The position numbers were made by a program, and so were the translations under genes. A DNA stretch of 20,382 nucleotides from BOG-908 sp964242595 (GTDB taxonomy: Bacteria; Pseudomonadota; Alphaproteobacteria; Acetobacterales; Acetobacteraceae): the NCBI GenBank assembly GCA_964242595.1, contig CAXTBC010000067.1:1-20382 (forward strand), in the 5' to 3' direction. Under the pieces are notes generated by a model, which saw only the letters and a program-made list of their open reading frames with translations, searched no databases and was not told the origin of the DNA. This document shows, piece after piece, positions 1 to 7,703 of this stretch (its first letter is position 1; every line of letters starts with the position of its first letter).

Positions 1-47
1 AGGAACACCTCTGGTGAAAGCTTCAGGGTGTCCACCGAAACGGGTCA
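1..47 (-). mobile_element. Possible terminal end of an insertion sequence extending left of the window
   Basis: Read on the minus strand from base 47, the sequence begins TGACCCGTTTCGGTGGACAC and runs on toward AAGCTTTCACC. This TG-starting, GTGGACAC-containing pattern resembles, from memory, the ends of some IS3-like elements. No transposase reading frame lies inside the window, so the body of the element would be to the left. A related inverted motif, CCGTTTCGG, occurs at 99-107 against CCGAAACGG at 35-43. Bases 48-171 hold nothing else I recognise. The assignment rests on pattern memory only and is weak. Confidence 0.25.
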
Positions 48-171
48 ATCCCAATCCCAGGCTACGGCCGGATAGGGTGGATGGACAGCGGACTCCCACC
101 GTTTCGGCAAGTGCAGTCTGGGAATGTTCGCTCCTCCCATGGTCAAGCTGTGAGCATGGAGCCGACCCGGG

Positions 172-1017
172 TCATGTCTCGAAGCTGGTGGACCGCGACA
201 GCTTGTCCCAGGATGCAAGTTCGGCCTTCATGCTTTCGAGCTTCGGTTCGACCAGGCCTAGCGCATCGGCGCCCAGGAACAGCCGCACTGGCGGGTGCGC
301 GGCCTCGACCAAGGCGAGCAGCACCTGGGCAGCCTTCGCCGGATCGCCCGGCTGTTTGCCGCTCTTGGCCTGCCGTGCGGTGCGGATCGGGTCCATGACG
401 GCGTCGTAGTCGGCAATGCTGCGCGGCGTGCGGTCCATCGACCGTCCGGCCCAGTCGGTGCGGAACTGGCCGGGCGCGAGCGCCGTCACCCGGATGCCTA
501 AGCCTGCCACCTCCTTGCCGAGCGCTTCCGAAATGCCTTCCAGGGCGAACTTGCTGCCGCAGTAGAAGCTGATCCCCGGCATGGTGATGAAGCCGCCCAT
601 GGAGGTGACGTTGACGATGTGGCCACGGCGCCGCGCCCGCATGCCGGGCAGCACCGCCTTGGTCATCGCGACCGGACCAAACACATTGGCCGCGAACTGG
701 CGCTGGAGGTCGTCCATGGAGGATTCTTCGAGCACCCCTTCGTGACCGTAGCCTGCATTGTTCACCAGCACGTCGATCGGACCGGCTTGCTGCTCGGCAT
801 TGGCCACGGCGGCCGGGATTGCGTCGAAGTCGGTCACGTCGAGAACGAGTGGGTCGGCGCGACCGGGCGCGAGCGCGGCGAAGGCCTCGGCGTCGCCGGT
901 CCGCCGCACGGTGCCGATCACGCGATGGCCGGCCTGTAGCGCGCCCTCGGCAAACGCACGTCCCAGACCCGAGCTGACGCCAGTAATGAGGAAGGTCTTG
1001 GACGCGATGGTGGCCAT
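172..1017 (-). CDS. SDR family NAD(P)-dependent oxidoreductase
   Basis: A classical short-chain dehydrogenase/reductase of 281 residues, a soluble Rossmann-fold enzyme that oxidises or reduces an alcohol/carbonyl using NAD(P). Visible motifs are the cofactor-binding T12-G-V-S-S-G-L-G19, N86-N-A-G89 and the catalytic tetrad N111, S139, Y152, K156 (the last two in Y-C-G-S-K). The start at 1017 is preferred over the in-frame ATG at 1038 because GGAGAG lies six bases upstream of it and the best promoter -10 (about 1048-1043) would start transcription near 1036. The gene diverges from a TetR regulator across about 40 bases that contain a perfect palindrome, so it is probably the regulator's main target. 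The substrate cannot be deduced. The SDR assignment is firm. Confidence 0.93.
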   Translation of the reverse strand: MATIASKTFLITGVSSGLGRAFAEGALQAGHRVIGTVRRTGDAEAFAALAPGRADPLVLDVTDFDAIPAAVANAEQQAGPIDVLVNNAGYGHEGVLEESSMDDLQRQFAANVFGPVAMTKAVLPGMRARRRGHIVNVTSMGGFITMPGISFYCGSKFALEGISEALGKEVAGLGIRVTALAPGQFRTDWAGRSMDRTPRSIADYDAVMDPIRTARQAKSGKQPGDPAKAAQVLLALVEAAHPPVRLFLGADALGLVEPKLESMKAELASWDKLSRSTSFET

Positions 1018-1042
1018 GATATCTCTCCAGTCCAACATAGAA

Positions 1043-1060
1043 ACTATATCATGATATAAT
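1043..1060. promoter_or_regulatory. Shared promoter-operator between the SDR and TetR genes
   Basis: Bases 1045-1058 read TATATCATGATATA, a perfect 14-bp palindrome and the only strongly A/T-rich stretch in the divergent gap. On the plus strand TATAAT (1055-1060) is a consensus -10 overlapping the palindrome. On the minus strand TATAGT (1048-1043) is a second -10 candidate also inside it. A dimeric TetR protein bound here would block both genes. The palindrome and boxes are seen directly; the operator role is inferred from the divergent layout typical of TetR regulators. No good -35 boxes are obvious. Confidence 0.65.
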
Positions 1061-1691
1061 GGCAGGCATGACCCGCAGCAAGACCGACCCTATCGTTGAC
1101 GCACGGGGCGCACCGCTCCGCCAGCGCGTGATCGACGCAGCGGAGCGACTGCTCCGCGACGGCAAGGCCGAGTTCTCGATGCGTGACCTCGCGGCCGAGG
1201 CCAGGGTCAGTTTTGCGACGCCATTCAACCAGTTCGGCAGCAAGGTAGCGATTATGCATGCTTTGTCGGAGCGCCGAATCGACACGATGGAACAGCGTTA
1301 TACGGAGGCGCCCCCGTTGGCGGACACCGCTGATCGCGTGCGCCTGGCCATCGACACGGCCGTGGCGGTGATGCTTGAGGAGCCGGGGGTCACCCGGGCG
1401 GTGATGGGGTGGATCGGTTCCGCCGGTCCCACTCCCGGGCAGGCCTGGGTACGCTCGTCGGCCCTGTGGACGCTGGCGCTGGGGGACGGCGCGGGGCTCA
1501 CATCGGCTCGACGAGAACAGGCGCTGCGCTGCTTGCCGGGGCAGCTCGCCTTCGCCTTCCGTGGCGTGTTGTCCTTCTGGACCGCGGGCGAACTATCGAA
1601 TGAGGCGCTCCGGCCGAATGCGCGCGAGATGGCGGACACGTTGCTGCTCGGCTACATCGATGGGCAGCCATCCCACGGTGCCGCCTCCTGA
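1059..1691 (+). CDS. TetR/AcrR family transcriptional regulator
   Basis: A 210-residue protein with the layout of TetR repressors: an N-terminal helix (R-Q-R-V-I-D-A-A-E-R-L-L, about 21-32), a helix-turn-helix at about 39-58 (F-S-M-R-D-L-A-A-E-A-R-V-S...), then an all-helical ligand-binding domain. It probably represses the divergent SDR gene and itself through the palindrome at 1045-1058, and is released by an unknown small molecule. Two in-frame ATGs exist, 1059 and 1068. The consensus -10 at 1055-1060 overlaps the first, which would place transcription start at about 1067, so initiation at 1068 on a nearly leaderless mRNA is possible (207 residues). Neither ATG has a good Shine-Dalgarno. 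Family assignment is strong; the ligand is unknown. Confidence 0.9.
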   Translation: MAGMTRSKTDPIVDARGAPLRQRVIDAAERLLRDGKAEFSMRDLAAEARVSFATPFNQFGSKVAIMHALSERRIDTMEQRYTEAPPLADTADRVRLAIDTAVAVMLEEPGVTRAVMGWIGSAGPTPGQAWVRSSALWTLALGDGAGLTSARREQALRCLPGQLAFAFRGVLSFWTAGELSNEALRPNAREMADTLLLGYIDGQPSHGAAS

Positions 1692-1860
1692 GCCGCCCGA
1701 CCGGAGGCCCCATCTCCGTCATCAAAGGTTGCGGCGCCTACGTCCGAGAAGAGGTCGGAAGCCGACATTCAAATTGGGACGCCAGTAAAGATCCTTCTTA
1801 CCTGCAGTGGTTTGACGACCTCATCCTATCCTGCGGCACCCGCCCATTTCGATTACGGGA

Positions 1861-1902
1861 AGCGAAAGTTTTTTGATCCTTTTTTCAAAAAAGGACTGCT
1901 TG
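1861..1902 (+). repeat. Dispersed A/T-rich hairpin repeat, copy 1 (type A half-element)
   Basis: Within the 282-base gap between the TetR gene and the tRNA. It contains AAAGTTTTTTGATCC followed by a perfect 9-bp inverted repeat (TCCTTTTTT at 1877-1885 and AAAAAAGGA at 1887-1895), then CTGCTTGCC. The same module recurs in reverse orientation at 7583-7622 and 19199-19250, and in plus orientation at 17060-17106. The rest of the gap (1692-1860 and 1903-1973) contains no gene, RNA or motif that I recognise. The hairpin lies about 185 bases after the TetR stop, so it is not an obvious terminator for that gene. Confidence 0.7.
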
Positions 1903-1973
1903 CCTTTGATGAGCCAGCCCCAAGGCCCTCCAGCCTTCCCCTCCACCAAACCCGGTGCTAAGCCACCGACAGT

Positions 1974-2050
1974 CGGAGCGTAGCGCAGCCTGGTAGCGCA
2001 TCAGTCTGGGGGACTGGGGGTCGTGGGTTCGAATCCCGCCGCTCCGACCA
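1974..2050 (+). tRNA. tRNA-Pro (anticodon GGG)
   Basis: A full 77-base cloverleaf is visible. The acceptor stem pairs CGGAGCG (1974-1980) with CGCTCCG (2040-2046). The D-arm is GCGCAGCCTGGTAGCGC. The anticodon stem TCAGT/ACTGG encloses the loop CTGGGGG, with anticodon GGG at 2008-2010. The T-arm is GTGGG-TTCGAAT-CCCGC. The discriminator A2047 is followed by an encoded CCA (2048-2050). The C1-G72 pair is characteristic of bacterial tRNA-Pro. The next gene starts 18 bases downstream. No second copy of the tRNA 3' end was seen, so there is no sign of an integrated element here. Confidence 0.97.
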
Positions 2051-2068
2051 CCCACGTCAGGAACAGCC

Positions 2069-2902
2069 ATGCCGTTCAGCGTCGTCACCGGGGCCACGGG
2101 CGGCATCGGGCGCTGGATCGCCCTCGGGCTGGCGCAGGCGGGACATCGCCTGGCGCTGGTCGGCCGCCACGCGGAGCGAGGGGCGGAAGCCCGCGCCTGG
2201 CTGCAACAACGTGTGCCCGGCACGGCGGTGACACTGGTGACCGCCGACCTCTCGCTCCTGGCCGAGGCCGCGCGCGCCGCCAACGAGGTCGTGGGCGTCG
2301 GCAGCCCTGTCGACGTCCTGGTCAACAACGCCGGCGTGTTCTGCGCGCGGCGGGAGGAGACGGCGGAAGGGCACGAGCGTGTGCTGGCGGTAAACCACCT
2401 GGCCCCCTTCGTGCTGACGCGCGCGCTGCTGCCGGCGCTGCGCGCCGCGCCGGGAGGGGCGCGCATCGTCAACATCGGCTCGTCCACGTCCGAGCGCGCC
2501 AGCATCGACCCTGATGACCTGGAGGGCCGCCGCCGCTGGGGGCTGGTGTACACCTACGGGCAGTCCAAGCTGGCGCTGCTGATGGCCAGCAACGCTTGGG
2601 CGGCGCGGCTGGAAGGCTCGGGCGTGGTGGCCAACACCGTGCATCCCGGCGCCGTGGCGAGCGGGCTGATCCGCGCCGGCGGCCCGATCGGGCTCGCCTG
2701 GCGCATCATGGCGCCGTTCCAGCTCAGCGCGCAGCAGGGTGCAGTCTCGCCGCTGCATGTGGCGCTGTCGCCCGCCTTCGCCGCGGTCAGTGGCACCTAC
2801 GTCAAGCGTCGTCGGCCCGTCCCGCCCAACCCGCGCGTGCTGGACGCGGCACTGTGCCGGCGGGTCTGGGCCGCTACGGAGGCGCTGACCGGTCCCGCGT
2901 GA
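2069..2902 (+). CDS. SDR family NAD(P)-dependent oxidoreductase (retinol-dehydrogenase-like subgroup)
   Basis: A 277-residue short-chain dehydrogenase. It starts almost directly with the cofactor-binding motif T7-G-A-T-G-G-I-G14, then N86-N-A-G89, N109, the serine region I-G-S-S at about 137-139, and the catalytic Y163-G-Q-S-K167. The insertion between the serine and tyrosine (D-P-D-D-L-E-G-R-R-R) resembles retinol-dehydrogenase/WWOX-like SDRs, which act on lipophilic alcohols; this is inference. The ATG at 2069 has AGGA seven bases upstream. The gene begins 18 bases after the tRNA and its last 29 bases overlap the 3' end of the next, convergent SDR gene. The two overlapping SDRs differ clearly in sequence, so this is not a recent duplication. 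Confidence 0.9.
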   Translation: MPFSVVTGATGGIGRWIALGLAQAGHRLALVGRHAERGAEARAWLQQRVPGTAVTLVTADLSLLAEAARAANEVVGVGSPVDVLVNNAGVFCARREETAEGHERVLAVNHLAPFVLTRALLPALRAAPGGARIVNIGSSTSERASIDPDDLEGRRRWGLVYTYGQSKLALLMASNAWAARLEGSGVVANTVHPGAVASGLIRAGGPIGLAWRIMAPFQLSAQQGAVSPLHVALSPAFAAVSGTYVKRRRPVPPNPRVLDAALCRRVWAATEALTGPA

Positions 2903-3959
2903 AGACGGACACCGCGCGGCAGGCCGCCAAATGCAGGCTGGTGGTGCGCGCGCCGCGGCCGAACGGGCCATGCACCGGGCTCGCGTGCGCCGAGGCGGCG
3001 AACAGCGTCGGCTCGGACAGCCGCCCGGCCTCGGGGTTGTGGCTGAGCTGGCCCTCGAAGCCCAGCCGCGTCATGCACCAGGCGATCAGCTCGGGTGCGG
3101 CGCGCGTGGCCAGCAGGAAGGCATGCGCGGTGCCGCTGACCACCACCTCGGCGCCGCCCTTCGTGGCGGCGTGGTAGATGCCGACGGCGATCACTTCCGG
3201 CTGGTAGACCGGCGGGGCAGGGCGGGACGGCCAGGCCATGTGGGAGACGGCGTGCGAGAAGAACGGCGTGTTCACCGCCGGCGGGAACACGGTGGTCACC
3301 CGCACCCGGCTGCGCGCGATGCGCAGTTCCGCCCGTAGCGCCTGGGCGAAGCCGCGCACCGCGGCCTTGGCGCCGGCGTAGGACGTCATCATAGGCAGGC
3401 CGTGGAAGGCCGCCGCCGAGCAGACGTTGACGATGGTGCCGGTGCCGCGCGGCGCCATCAGCGCCAGTGCCGTGCGGCAGCCGTTTACCGTGCCGCTGTA
3501 GGTCACCGCCGTCACACGGTCGAACTCCGCCAGCGGCACCTGCTCGAACCGGCCGTATACGCCGTTACCGGCGCAGTTGATCCACACCTCCGGCGTGCCG
3601 AGCTCGGCGGCGATGCTGGCGGCCGCCGCGTGCAACCCGGCCGCGTCAGAGACGTCGGCGATGGCGGTCGCAGCGCGAGCGCCCTCGGCCCGCACGTCGC
3701 TGGCCGCCTCGGCCAGCCCCGCCGCACCGCGGGCGATCAGCCCCACCCGCCACCCCCGCCGCGCAAACAGGCCCGCCGTGCACCGCCCTATGCCGGAAGA
3801 GCCGCCGGTGATCAGCACCACGCGGCCCGGGGATGGGCTGCCCGGTTGCCCTCGCTTGGTAGCGGCACGCGAGACCGCCGGCGGCGTAAGGACCCGGGCG
3901 AGGCTGCCTTCCGCCTGGCGTGCGGCTTCGTGAGCAACGCTATTATCCGTCAGGGCCAT
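2874..3959 (-). CDS. SDR family oxidoreductase with N-terminal extension and C-terminal tail
   Basis: A 361-residue protein, longer than the usual 250-280 of classical SDRs. A polar N-terminal extension of about 45 residues precedes the Rossmann motif T51-G-G-S-S-G-I-G58. N128-C-A-G131 replaces the usual N-N-A-G, followed by S181 and Y194-A-G-A-K198. The C-terminal tail ends in a segment (S-E-P-T-L-F-A... H-G-P-F-G-R-G) that resembles the N-L-F-E-P...H-G-x-F tail of a subgroup of longer SDRs annotated only as short-chain dehydrogenases. The ATG at 3959 has GGA about nine bases upstream; a later start that trims the extension cannot be excluded. It converges on and overlaps the preceding SDR gene, and diverges from the glycosyltransferase gene across 112 bases. 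Substrate unknown. Confidence 0.88.
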   Translation of the reverse strand: MALTDNSVAHEAARQAEGSLARVLTPPAVSRAATKRGQPGSPSPGRVVLITGGSSGIGRCTAGLFARRGWRVGLIARGAAGLAEAASDVRAEGARAATAIADVSDAAGLHAAAASIAAELGTPEVWINCAGNGVYGRFEQVPLAEFDRVTAVTYSGTVNGCRTALALMAPRGTGTIVNVCSAAAFHGLPMMTSYAGAKAAVRGFAQALRAELRIARSRVRVTTVFPPAVNTPFFSHAVSHMAWPSRPAPPVYQPEVIAVGIYHAATKGGAEVVVSGTAHAFLLATRAAPELIAWCMTRLGFEGQLSHNPEAGRLSEPTLFAASAHASPVHGPFGRGARTTSLHLAACRAVSVFTRDRSAPP

Positions 3960-4071
3960 GCTGGTCCATCGTTACGGGTGTGTGTTTGGCTGGTGCTCAA
4001 TCGTGCTACAACCCCCGGGCGAGCGACGCGGTTCCATGGTGCCGCTTCGTTCCGCAGGAGAGGTGCCTTTC

Positions 4072-7000
4072 ATGCCTGAAGACGCGTTCGACGCCGAGAA
4101 CTTTCCCGAGGAGGCCTACCTGGTGTCCTTCGGCGACGTGCGCATGGCGGTGGTGAACGGCGCCTTCGAGAGCGGATTCGCACATTACATGGCTTACGGC
4201 CGCGCAGAGATCGAGGCGGGGATTCGCCATTCGCCGTTCGAGGGTGGGCCGCCCGGGCTGGAGCGCTCCGTCCTGCCGCCGCCCGACGCCGATCCGGTGC
4301 CCGTCTCGCCAACGCCTATGCCGCTCGCCTCGTCGGCGGCGGCGATTCCCTACACGCCCCCGCCTGCCACAACGCCCGCGCCGGGCGGCGAGCGGTTCGC
4401 CGAGGAGCTGTACCTGGCGCTGAACCCGGACGTGGCGGCGCTGGTGCAGGACGGCGCATTCGCCAGCGGCCGCGCCCATTGGACGGCGTTGGGCCGGCAG
4501 GACGAGGAGGCAGGGCTACGGCCCAGCATAACCGACGATTCGTTCTACCAGGACGCCGTACCGCCCGGTACGGATTGCGAGGTGGAGACAGGCAATTTCG
4601 ATGCGGAGAGCTACTTCCTGCTCTACCCGGACGTGCGCATCGCCCTGGGCAGCGATCCCGAGGCGGCACGCCACCACTGGGTGCATCACGGCCGCTTCGA
4701 GGGGCGGGTGGGCACCGGCGTGGCACCCTACCGCCACTGGCAGGCCCGCCCGGCCGAGGTGCTGGCCAAGCCGTTCGGCATCAACGTCTTCGGCCCGTTC
4801 GCGGCCACCAGCGGGCTGGGCACTGCGGCGCGCGGCCTGCTGCGCGCCATCCACAGCGTGGGGATCGCCACCGAGCTGCACCCGTTCGACGTGAGCCGCG
4901 CGGCACCCCGCATCACGCCCACCGAACGCGCGCGGCGGCCCACCTACCGCTGCAACCTGATCCTGGCCAACGCGGACCAGATCCCCCGCCTGACCGCGCT
5001 CTACCCGGCCGGCCATTTCGACGACGCCTACAACATCGCCGTATGGGCCTGGGAACTGGCAGCCTTCCGCCCCGACTGGCACACCAGCTTCGCCCCGCTC
5101 GACGAGGTGTGGACCAACAGCGACTTCGAGATCGACAGCATCGGCGCGATCGCCCCGGTGCCGGTGCACAAGATCCGGCTGCCGGTGGAGGTGGCCCACG
5201 CCTCGCCGGTGGAAGGGCGCGAACTGTTCGGCATCCCGGCGGACCGCCTGGTGTTCCTGGTGGCGTTCGACGTCGGCAGCACCAGCGCGCGCAAGAATCC
5301 CGGCCTGGTGATCGACGCGTTCCGCGAGGCGTTCGCAGCCGACGAGAACGTGTTCCTGGTCATCAAATTCCACTCGACGTCCATCGAGCCCGCCATCACC
5401 CGCCAGCTCACGCGCGCGCTGCGCGGCGCGGAGAACGTGCTGGTGCTGGCCGACATGCTGCCCGAACACGAGATGACGCTGCTGCGCGCGGCGTGCGACG
5501 TGTTCGTCAGCGCGCATCGCAGCGAGGGCTTCGGGCTGAACATTGCCGAGTTCATGGCTTTGGGCAAACCGGTGATCGCCACCAACTACTCCGGAAACCT
5601 GGAGTTCTTCGATTCCGGCGTGGGTTTCCCGATCGAGTACGACCTGGCCGAGGTGGAGGCCGCGGCCGGCCCCTACATGCCGTACTACGTCTGGGCGAAC
5701 CCGCGCCGCCAGTCCCTTATCGCACAGTTCCGCGCCGTGTACGAGGACCAGCCGGGCGCCTGGGCGCGCGGGCAGGCGGCCGCGGCGCGCATGCGCGAGC
5801 AGTTCAGCGCGGCGCAGATCGGCCACGAGATCAGGCGGCGCCTGCACGCTATCGGGCTGTCGGCGGAGCTGCCGCCGTTTCTCAACTGGGTGGGCCGCAC
5901 CCGCGGCATGGTGGGCTCGGCCCCGGTGGCGATGCTGGACCAGCATCAGCGGCAGGCGATTGCGGCACTCGGCATGCGCCGGCCGGTGATCAGCCTGATC
6001 GTGCCGGTCTACAACGTGGCCGCCGCCTGGCTGGAAGCCTGCGTGGTGTCGGTGATCCAGCAGAGCTACCCGTTCTGGGAGCTGTGCCTGTGCGACGATG
6101 CCAGCACGGACGCGGCCACCCTGGCCGTGCTGGCGCGCATGCAAGGCATCGACCCGCGAATCAAGATACGCCGCGCGCCGAGCAACCTGGGCATCTCCGG
6201 CGCCTCCAACCTGTCGGCCGAGATGGCGACGGGCGAGTTCGTCGCCATGCTGGACAACGACGACACGCTGCATCCCGACGCGCTGCTGGAAGTGGCGCGC
6301 GCGCTATTCGCCGACCCCGACATCGATGTGCTCTACACTGACGAGGACAAGATCGACGCGCAGGGCCGCCTGGTCGACACCTACCACAAGCCGGACTGGT
6401 CGCCCGAACACCTCGAATCGGTGATGTACGTGCTGCACATGCTGGTGGTGCGCAAGCGCCTGTTTCTCGAGCTCGGCGGCTTCCGCGACGCGTATTCCGG
6501 CGCCCAGGACTACGACCTGATGCTGCGCCTCTCGCGCCGCACGCAACGCGTGCATCACATCGCGCGTGCGCTGTACCACTGGCGCGCGGTGGAAGGCTCG
6601 TCGGCCGCGGTAGTGGACGCCAAGCCCTACGCGCTGCGCGCCGGCTTCCGCGCGCTGGAGGACCACGTGGCCGCCAAGCACGCCAACCGCGCCTGGGTGG
6701 AGGACGGCCTGCTGCCCGGCACCTTCCGCGTCCGACGCAAGATCCTCGGCCGCCCGCGCGTGAGCCTGCTGATCCTGACCAACAACGCCGAGCTGGAGCT
6801 GCCCGGCCGCGGCCGCTTCCACATGGTCGACAACCTGGTGGACAGCATCCTGCGCCGCACCAGCTACCGCAACTACGAGATCGTGGTCGTCGACAACAGC
6901 AAGCTCTCGGCCGACCAGACCGCGCGGTTCCGCGCGCTGGGCGTGCGGGTGGAGAACTTCACCGGCGCGGTGGTGCCGTTCAACTACGCGGCCAAGGCCA

Positions 7001-7578
7001 ACTACGCGCTGCGCGTCTGCCGCACCGAGCACCTGGTCATCCTCAACGACGACATGGAGGTGATCAACGAGGACTGGCTGACCGCGCTGCTCGAGCTGAG
7101 CCAGGACCCCGAGATCGGCGGCGTTGGCGCGCGATTGCTGCACGCGGACGGCACCATCCAGCACGTCGGCTGCGTCATCGGCGTCAACAACGGCGCCGCC
7201 CACGTCTACCACTCCTTCCCCGGCGACTTCGTGGGCTACAACGGCTTCACCCACCTGATCCGCAATTACTCGGCAGTGACGGGCGCGTGCTTCGCCACCC
7301 GCAAGAGCGTGATGTCCCAGGTGGGTGGGCTGGACGAGAGCTTCGCCATCGATTTCAACGACACTGACCTGTGCCTGAAGGTGATCGAGGCGGGCTACCG
7401 GATCGCATACACGCCGTATTGTTCGCTGTTCCACTTCGAGGGCGCTTCGGCCAAGCGGGTGACGCAGAACGCGGACGAGCGGCGGCGGTTCGTGGCGCGG
7501 TGGGCGCGCTACATGGAGAACGATCCTTACTTTAATCCAAACTTCTCAAAGAGCCGATTTGATTTCACGGTAGCTTAA
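4072..7578 (+). CDS. Triple-domain glycosyltransferase (GT4-GT2-GT2) with N-terminal P-D-V repeats
   Basis: A 1168-residue protein. Three related segments (about 7-52, 107-152, 175-217) share the pattern Y-L-x-x-x-x-D-V...A-x-x-H-W/Y-x-x-x-G-R; the first two are separated by a proline-rich linker (55-105). A GT-B domain of the GT4 type follows (about 235-600), with the nucleotide-sugar motif E485-x7-E493. Two GT-A domains of the GT2 type come next. The first (about 638-870) has D675-D676 and D728-x-D730; the second (about 895-1140) has V-V-V-D941-N-S, D993-D994 and N1096-D-T-D. The protein probably builds several linkages of a surface polysaccharide at the cytoplasmic membrane face; no membrane span is visible. 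The start at 4072 is chosen because AGGAGAGG (4056-4063) lies eight bases upstream; earlier in-frame codons lack this and look non-coding. It appears monocistronic. Confidence 0.92.
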   Translation: MPEDAFDAENFPEEAYLVSFGDVRMAVVNGAFESGFAHYMAYGRAEIEAGIRHSPFEGGPPGLERSVLPPPDADPVPVSPTPMPLASSAAAIPYTPPPATTPAPGGERFAEELYLALNPDVAALVQDGAFASGRAHWTALGRQDEEAGLRPSITDDSFYQDAVPPGTDCEVETGNFDAESYFLLYPDVRIALGSDPEAARHHWVHHGRFEGRVGTGVAPYRHWQARPAEVLAKPFGINVFGPFAATSGLGTAARGLLRAIHSVGIATELHPFDVSRAAPRITPTERARRPTYRCNLILANADQIPRLTALYPAGHFDDAYNIAVWAWELAAFRPDWHTSFAPLDEVWTNSDFEIDSIGAIAPVPVHKIRLPVEVAHASPVEGRELFGIPADRLVFLVAFDVGSTSARKNPGLVIDAFREAFAADENVFLVIKFHSTSIEPAITRQLTRALRGAENVLVLADMLPEHEMTLLRAACDVFVSAHRSEGFGLNIAEFMALGKPVIATNYSGNLEFFDSGVGFPIEYDLAEVEAAAGPYMPYYVWANPRRQSLIAQFRAVYEDQPGAWARGQAAAARMREQFSAAQIGHEIRRRLHAIGLSAELPPFLNWVGRTRGMVGSAPVAMLDQHQRQAIAALGMRRPVISLIVPVYNVAAAWLEACVVSVIQQSYPFWELCLCDDASTDAATLAVLARMQGIDPRIKIRRAPSNLGISGASNLSAEMATGEFVAMLDNDDTLHPDALLEVARALFADPDIDVLYTDEDKIDAQGRLVDTYHKPDWSPEHLESVMYVLHMLVVRKRLFLELGGFRDAYSGAQDYDLMLRLSRRTQRVHHIARALYHWRAVEGSSAAVVDAKPYALRAGFRALEDHVAAKHANRAWVEDGLLPGTFRVRRKILGRPRVSLLILTNNAELELPGRGRFHMVDNLVDSILRRTSYRNYEIVVVDNSKLSADQTARFRALGVRVENFTGAVVPFNYAAKANYALRVCRTEHLVILNDDMEVINEDWLTALLELSQDPEIGGVGARLLHADGTIQHVGCVIGVNNGAAHVYHSFPGDFVGYNGFTHLIRNYSAVTGACFATRKSVMSQVGGLDESFAIDFNDTDLCLKVIEAGYRIAYTPYCSLFHFEGASAKRVTQNADERRRFVARWARYMENDPYFNPNFSKSRFDFTVA

Positions 7579-7582
7579 GAAA

Positions 7583-7702
7583 GCAGTCCTTTTTTGAAAA
7601 AAAGGACCAAAAAACTTTTATTCGCTGTCGGGTGGTTCAGGGCAGAGGCGCGACAGCGGAGTCAAAAGTCTTTTGCTTCTTTTCTTCAGAAAAGAAGGCT
7701 TG
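7583..7702. repeat. Composite head-to-head hairpin repeat (REPIN-like, copies 2 and 3) between two gene ends
   Basis: Two half-elements face each other. On the left, a type A half on the minus strand has the stem GTCCTTTTTT (7586-7595) with its complement at 7597-7607, followed by CAAAAAACTTTTA. On the right, a type B half on the plus strand has CAAAAGTCTTTTG (7663-7675) and a perfect 10-bp stem CTTCTTTTCT/AGAAAAGAAG (7676-7685/7688-7697). Between them CGCTGTCG (7623-7630) pairs with CGACAGCG (7651-7658). The glycosyltransferase stops 8 bases before the element and the minus-strand N-acyltransferase stops just after it. The element therefore separates two converging genes and may terminate both, although neither stem is followed by a classical U-run. 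Confidence 0.75.
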
Positions 7703-7703
7703 C

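Noticed and set aside
1974..2100. Integration site of a genomic island at the tRNA-Pro 3' end
   Set aside because: No integrase and no second copy of the tRNA 3' segment is visible in the window.
3958..4071. N-terminal extension of the glycosyltransferase to an upstream start at 3958
   Set aside because: The extra 38 residues are unlike the family, and AGGAGAGG directly supports the ATG at 4072.
4479..6341. Long open frames on both strands inside the glycosyltransferase gene
   Set aside because: Arg/Gly/Ala/His-rich low-complexity translations typical of wrong frames in high-GC DNA; the 4072-7578 frame explains the region.
6304..7434. A 376-residue minus-strand frame in the last glycosyltransferase domain
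   Set aside because: Antisense shadow dominated by V, H, Q, A; no recognisable domain.
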